Of a stretch of 10,009 bases of DNA, positions 6,507 to 10,009 are shown in pieces. A model generated the notes under the pieces. It was given only the letters and a program-made list of their open reading frames with translations, did not search any database and had not been told where the DNA came from. The stretch lies in the NCBI GenBank assembly GCA_947165795.1, contig CAMVBP010000062.1, forward strand, positions 1 through 10,009, read 5' to 3'. How positions within the stretch are numbered: the stretch's first letter is position 1; each line of letters begins with the position of its first letter. Position numbers and translations under genes: made by a program. The stretch is from an uncultured Treponema sp. Its GTDB lineage: Bacteria; Spirochaetota; Spirochaetia; Treponematales; Treponemataceae.

Positions 6507-8341
6507 GCCCAAATTCCTTCTGTCTGTTTAGTTGTATCTGCAAGATAATTTTCTGCCTGCTTTTGATACATATCTGCATATAAGCCGTGTTTTTCCATTA
6601 ATTCACGGTGAGTTCCTTCTTCGCGGACTTCTCCTTTTTCCAGTAAAAATACATGATCTGCATTCTGTACGGAAGAAAGTCTGTGTGAAATAAATAAAAG
6701 TGTATTTTCGCGGCAGGCCTTTAAAATATTATCAAACAGTTTGTATTCTGCAATCGGGTCCAATGCACTTGAAGGTTCATCAAAAACTTTAATAGGACAC
6801 TGGCGTGCAAAAGCTCTGGCAACAACAATTTTCTGGAATTCACCACCGGAAAGAACAGCTCCGTTGTCGTCAAATTCTCTTGTGAGTGTTGTATTAATTC
6901 CCTGAGGAAGACTCATAACTTTCTCGTAAACTCCGGAAAGCTGAAGTGCTTCTGTAACTACTTTATCACGGTCTTCTTCAGGAATTTTTTCTCCAAGCGT
7001 AACATTGTCTGCAACTGTCATAGAAAACATTCTGTTGTCCTGAAAAGCGGTTGCAAATAATGTGCGATATTTCTGAAGATTAAAATCTTTTATATTGCGG
7101 CCGTTGAGTAATATTTCTCCTTCGGTCGGATCGTAAAAACGAAGCAGCAATTTTATGATTGTTGATTTTCCTGCACCGTTATGACCAACAAGCGCATAAG
7201 TTTTTCCGCCGTCAAATTTCATGTTCAAATTATTGAGTACAGGAATATCTTTATAAGAAAAACTTACGTTACGGAATTCAATTGAATTGATTGTTGTCCC
7301 TGGATCTATACCATCGTAGTCTTCCGGAATTTTTTCTTTATATTCAAGGAAGGTTCTAAGGTAATCTACAAAAAGTCCGTTTTTAAAACATGCAGTAACT
7401 GAATCTGTAAAGCCGATTAAAATCCAGGTTGTAGAAACCATCATACTTGTAAGAACGGCTAACTGAGGAAGCTGCATTGTATTACTAACTAACGTTCGGT
7501 AGGCTCCATATATCAGCAGTCCTTCAAAAATGAAGGTAAAAGTAAACATTACATAGAACCAGTGAAAAAATGCAGATTTGAAAACAAATTTTTTAGTAAC
7601 GTCGGCAACGCCTGTGATTGCATCTGTGTACTGTCTTTTTAAAAGATTAAAAATATTTGTAAGGCGAATTTCTTTTGCGTAATCTTTCAGATACATAATT
7701 CTGTTTATGTAATCTATGCGGCGATTATGCGGAGCCATTTCTTTATTACGCTGATATTCAACCTTACTGTTTAATCTGCGGAAATAAAAGTTGCCTATAA
7801 CTGGAAGCAATAAAAATGCGATAGAAAGCTTATCTACCTTGAACATAAAAACAAATGCACAGATACTTGCTATAAATCCGAATACGAGACCAAAAAAAGT
7901 ATCAACAGTTTCGATCATACGTGTGTCAGCATTTTTCATTGCGAGTGTATATTTATCGTAAAAATCAGAATTCTCAAAACATTCAAGTTCTACATTTCGT
8001 GATTTTGTAAATAATTTTTTGTAGAGTTTTTTATTTACTTCTGTATCTGCAGTAGGCGCAACTGTACCGAGAATATAGCTATTATACAAAGACATTGAAG
8101 TAAAAACTGCAACTGTAATTCCTACGAAAATCATAATTGCCTGAAAGGTTTTTCCTTCCTGCAATGCGTTAATTACATATCTCATAAAAAATGCACTGTA
8201 AAAAAGCCAGCCTACATAGTACAGGAATTTAGAAATTGCCCTGTGAATTACCTGGCGCGGACACATTTTCCAGACAAGCGAGAGTGCATAGAAATTATTT
8301 TTTACTGTATTTATTCTTTTTGATTTATTTTTTTCTTTCAT
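6503..8341 (-). CDS. ABC exporter half-transporter (TMD-NBD), first subunit of the pair
   Basis: A 612-residue half-exporter paralogous to the following gene. Hydrophobic helices lie near 37-57, 67-90, 148-167, 171-188, 258-279 and 292-312, the six-helix type IV exporter layout. The ATPase domain has Walker A GHNGAGKS (386-393), Q-loop Gln434, signature LSGGEFQ (497-503), Walker B IKVFDE (517-522) with catalytic Glu522, and switch His553. Both subunits keep the catalytic Glu and switch His, so neither ATP site looks degenerate by these residues. The signatures are SGGE rather than SGGQ in both. GGAG at 8349-8352 supports the ATG. The gene starts 29 bp after the alkD-like stop and its TGA overlaps the next gene's start, so the two subunits are translationally coupled. 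Similar pairs of unknown substrate are common in gut Clostridia and spirochaetes; drug, lipid or peptide export are all possible. Confidence 0.93.
   Translation of the reverse strand: MKEKNKSKRINTVKNNFYALSLVWKMCPRQVIHRAISKFLYYVGWLFYSAFFMRYVINALQEGKTFQAIMIFVGITVAVFTSMSLYNSYILGTVAPTADTEVNKKLYKKLFTKSRNVELECFENSDFYDKYTLAMKNADTRMIETVDTFFGLVFGFIASICAFVFMFKVDKLSIAFLLLPVIGNFYFRRLNSKVEYQRNKEMAPHNRRIDYINRIMYLKDYAKEIRLTNIFNLLKRQYTDAITGVADVTKKFVFKSAFFHWFYVMFTFTFIFEGLLIYGAYRTLVSNTMQLPQLAVLTSMMVSTTWILIGFTDSVTACFKNGLFVDYLRTFLEYKEKIPEDYDGIDPGTTINSIEFRNVSFSYKDIPVLNNLNMKFDGGKTYALVGHNGAGKSTIIKLLLRFYDPTEGEILLNGRNIKDFNLQKYRTLFATAFQDNRMFSMTVADNVTLGEKIPEEDRDKVVTEALQLSGVYEKVMSLPQGINTTLTREFDDNGAVLSGGEFQKIVVARAFARQCPIKVFDEPSSALDPIAEYKLFDNILKACRENTLLFISHRLSSVQNADHVFLLEKGEVREEGTHRELMEKHGLYADMYQKQAENYLADTTKQTEGIWA
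6515..6519 (-). promoter_or_regulatory. Ribosome binding site that sets the second ABC subunit start
   Basis: AAGGA on the minus strand is eight bases from the ATG at 6506 but only two from an in-frame TTG at 6512, so the ATG is chosen. The site lies within the last codons of the upstream ABC gene, as expected for coupled translation. Confidence 0.7.
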
Positions 8342-8350
8342 TTTTTAACT

Positions 8351-8370
8351 CCAATTTTTGTAAAATTTGG
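8351..8370 (-). repeat. AU-rich imperfect inverted repeat overlapping the first ABC gene's ribosome site
   Basis: In the minus-strand transcript CCAAATTTT, a three-base loop, then AAAATTGG form a weak hairpin with one bulged A. It starts immediately after the alkD-like stop codon (8371-8373) and its last two G bases are the first two of the GGAG ribosome site (8349-8352). There is no following U-tract, so a terminator is unlikely. Confidence 0.45.
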
Positions 8371-9054
8371 CTACTTCCATCGCAATGTGCGCAGATATTC
8401 TTTATGATCTTCTGAAACCCTAAAACTCTCAAGTGCTTTTTGAATAGCCTTGTTATGAGTCCATTGTTCAAGTTTACGTTTTTCTATAAAAGTAACTGCT
8501 GAATCATATTGTTTTGCAAGCGCTGTTGCAAAATACCAGGCAACCATCATTTTTAAATAATAGTCATCGCCTTTTTTTGATGCTACAAGATCCAGATATT
8601 CAACATCAAAATCTTCATCCAGAAATTCATTCATTAGCATTCGCATTCCGAATCTGGCTGTATAAACATGAGGCGAGGAAATCCATTTTTTTATATAAGG
8701 CAGAATTCGTTTATGGTTTTTCTTAAAAACTTTTGGACTGGCCTGGTCGCATACCGGCCAGCAGTCAATGTATGGAAGAAAAGCTTCGAGCTTATTTATG
8801 CATTCATCAAAATCCTTAATCATAGAAATAAGAAAAAAATGAATGAGATTTTCTTCGTAATATTTATGCGGAAGCTCCGATAAAAAATCTTCTGCAGTTT
8901 GCGTACCGTGAATTTCTTTTGCTATTGCGCGCATTTGCGGAGTTCTTATACCAATAATGGAATCTGGAGAAATATTCGGAACCAGTTTGCTTTGGAATTT
9001 TTTGTATTCTGAATCCTGAATAGCAAATAATTTTGAGGTGATTTCTTTTGACAT
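8371..9054 (-). CDS. AlkD-like DNA alkylation repair protein (HEAT-like DNA glycosylase family)
   Basis: A 227-residue soluble, all-helical protein matching the AlkD/COG4912 family. Known members excise N3- and N7-alkylated purines without flipping the base. Recognisable family regions are IGIRTPQMRAIAK (34-46), CWPVCDQ (98-104), YTARFGMRML (131-140) and YYLKMMVAWYFATAL (165-179). W99 and D103 keep the W-x3-D spacing of the AlkD catalytic cleft (W109/D113 in Bacillus cereus AlkD). R134 or R138 and W173 are candidates for the remaining cleft residues. The ATG at 9054 is chosen because GGGAG (9061-9065) precedes it by six bases; an in-frame TTG at 9069 would overlap that site. The gene lies between leuS and the ABC pair, all on one strand. 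No dedicated promoter is evident in the 62-bp gap, so readthrough from leuS is possible. Some family members lack glycosylase activity, so the exact reaction is uncertain. Confidence 0.9.
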   Translation of the reverse strand: MSKEITSKLFAIQDSEYKKFQSKLVPNISPDSIIGIRTPQMRAIAKEIHGTQTAEDFLSELPHKYYEENLIHFFLISMIKDFDECINKLEAFLPYIDCWPVCDQASPKVFKKNHKRILPYIKKWISSPHVYTARFGMRMLMNEFLDEDFDVEYLDLVASKKGDDYYLKMMVAWYFATALAKQYDSAVTFIEKRKLEQWTHNKAIQKALESFRVSEDHKEYLRTLRWK

Positions 9055-9060
9055 TTTTAA

Positions 9061-9065
9061 CTCCC
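9061..9065 (-). promoter_or_regulatory. Ribosome binding site that sets the alkD-like start
   Basis: GGGAG on the minus strand stands six bases before the ATG at 9054. An in-frame TTG at 9069 lies upstream of and overlapping this site, with no ribosome site of its own, so translation should begin at MSKEITSK. Confidence 0.7.
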
Positions 9066-9078
9066 GCAAAACAGTTCA

Positions 9079-9108
9079 GTCAAGGCACTTTGCGAATAAT
9101 GCCTTGAC
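9079..9108 (-). terminator. Perfect 9-bp hairpin after leuS, weak terminator or RNA processing signal
   Basis: GTCAAGGCA and TGCCTTGAC form a perfect nine-base-pair stem with a 12-nt loop, beginning eight bases after the leuS stop codon. The sequence just downstream on the minus strand is TGAACTGTTTTG, a poor U-tract about eight bases from the stem. Intrinsic termination would therefore be inefficient and partial readthrough into the alkD-like gene is likely. Confidence 0.5.
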
Positions 9109-9116
9109 CGGACATA

Positions 9117-10009
9117 TTAGCGTGTAACAATATTTACAAGTTTATCTTTTACGATAATACATTTTACAATCTCGTGACCGTCTGTAAATTTCTTTACTCC
9201 TTCACGAGCGAAAGCGATTTCCTTAAGACTGTCGTCTGAACTGCCTGGAGCTGCTTCAAATGTATCGCGTTTTTTGCCGTTAACCATTACAACGATTGTC
9301 TTTACATCATCTTTTGCAAAGTCTTCGTTGATCTTTGGCCATGCAACGTAAGCGATAGTCTCTTTGTTGCCGAGTTTTTCCCAGAGTTCTTCGCCGAGGT
9401 GTGGTGCGTAAGGTGAGAGTACTTTTACAAAGTCGCTCCACATTGCCTTTGGAACTTCCTGAAGCTTGCTTACTTCGTTGATGAAAATCATCATCTGGCT
9501 GATAGCTGTGTTGAAGTTCAAAGTTGCTGTATCATCAGTTACCTTTTTGATTGTCTGGGCAAAAGTCTTGCGTGCGCTGATGAGTGCCTTGTCTTCGAGC
9601 TTGCCTGTGATGTCGATATCACTCATAGGCTTTTCAGATACAGACCATACCTTTTCGAGGAAGCGGTGAATACCAACAATACCCTGTGTTGCCCATGGCT
9701 TACTCATTGTAAGAGGTCCCATGAACATTTCGTACATACGAACGCTGTCGGCACCGTAAGCCTTAATTTCATCATCAGGATTTACTACGTTCTTCAAAGA
9801 CTTAGACATCTTTGCAACAATCTGTTCAAGCTTTTCGCCGGTTGCCTTTTCGTAGTAGTTGCCGTCATCTTTCTGTTCAACTTCATCAACAGGAACCAGA
9901 GTCTTGTTCTTTCTCTGGAAAGCAAATGAAGTGATCATACCCTGGTTTACGAGGCGCTGGAATGGTTCTTTTGTAGAAACAACTCCGATATCATAAAGTA
10001 CCTTGTGCC
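9117..10009 (-). CDS. leuS: Leucyl-tRNA synthetase, C-terminal part (5' part beyond window)
   Basis: This is the last 296 codons of a class Ia aminoacyl-tRNA synthetase, which charges tRNA-Leu with leucine in the cytoplasm; the frame stays open to the right edge. The visible part begins HKVLYDIGVVSTKEPFQRL, typical of the LeuRS catalytic-domain region, and continues with FQRLVNQGMI. It carries the ATP-binding KMSKS loop in AKMSKSLKNVVNPDD, followed by YGADSVRMYEMFMGPL and the tRNA-binding helical bundle. The chain ends in the small C-terminal domain, NGKKRDTFEAA to KLVNIVTR. Full-length bacterial LeuRS is usually about 800-880 residues, so roughly two thirds lies outside. The editing domain and HIGH motif are not in view. 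It heads the minus-strand block with the alkD-like and ABC genes, followed by the hairpin at 9079-9108. An internal ATG at 9938 is not the start. Confidence 0.97.
   Translation of the reverse strand, partial: HKVLYDIGVVSTKEPFQRLVNQGMITSFAFQRKNKTLVPVDEVEQKDDGNYYEKATGEKLEQIVAKMSKSLKNVVNPDDEIKAYGADSVRMYEMFMGPLTMSKPWATQGIVGIHRFLEKVWSVSEKPMSDIDITGKLEDKALISARKTFAQTIKKVTDDTATLNFNTAISQMMIFINEVSKLQEVPKAMWSDFVKVLSPYAPHLGEELWEKLGNKETIAYVAWPKINEDFAKDDVKTIVVMVNGKKRDTFEAAPGSSDDSLKEIAFAREGVKKFTDGHEIVKCIIVKDKLVNIVTR

Noticed and set aside
9666..9929. Plus-strand frames opposite leuS (9466-9669 and 9666-9929)
   Set aside because: They are antisense to strongly conserved LeuRS coding sequence including the KMSKS loop, and show no ribosome sites.

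Overview
The window is AT-rich and densely coded. It looks like a host-associated or rumen-type spirochaete, most likely a Treponema relative. This rests on base composition, a relaxed lipobox (FASC) in the surface lipoprotein, and the overall look of the LeuRS and response-regulator proteins. It is an inference; no rRNA or other taxonomic marker is present. There are seven protein genes in three transcription units, and no RNA gene, mobile element or CRISPR array was seen.

Left block (1-1853, minus strand): a large secreted lipoprotein cut by the left edge. It is built from INGG-type repeats of a parallel beta-helix, as in the Cthe_2159-type carbohydrate-binding domain family, and ends in a Gly/Arg-rich tail. 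Centre-left block (2015-4659, plus strand): a compact operon encoding a small secreted protein with an Ig-like (Big_5-like) domain, an OmpR/PhoB-type response regulator and a membrane HAMP histidine kinase. These two units diverge from a 161-bp control region. It contains four tandem 11-bp repeats (1931-1974), the expected footprint of an OmpR/PhoB-family regulator. The repeats sit about 41-43 bp upstream of both predicted transcription starts. The plus-strand promoter has a perfect TATAAT six bases before the ATG and no Shine-Dalgarno sequence, which predicts a leaderless mRNA.

Right block (4656-10009, minus strand): the 3' end of leuS (leucyl-tRNA synthetase), then an AlkD-like DNA alkylation repair protein, then two overlapping genes for the halves of a probable heterodimeric ABC exporter. 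The exporter genes are joined by an ATGA start/stop overlap. A perfect 9-bp hairpin lies between leuS and alkD. A weak AU-rich hairpin overlapping a ribosome binding site lies between alkD and the first ABC gene. The ABC unit runs tail-to-tail into the kinase gene, and the two stop codons share four bases.

Functional reading (inference): the two-component system probably controls its own operon and the divergent carbohydrate-binding lipoprotein through the shared repeats. The small Ig-like exported protein may be part of the sensing or surface module. The leuS-alkD-ABC block looks like ordinary chromosome plus an exporter of unknown substrate. The most notable point is the bidirectional, repeat-controlled module joining a two-component system, a leaderless secreted protein gene and a surface carbohydrate-binding protein.
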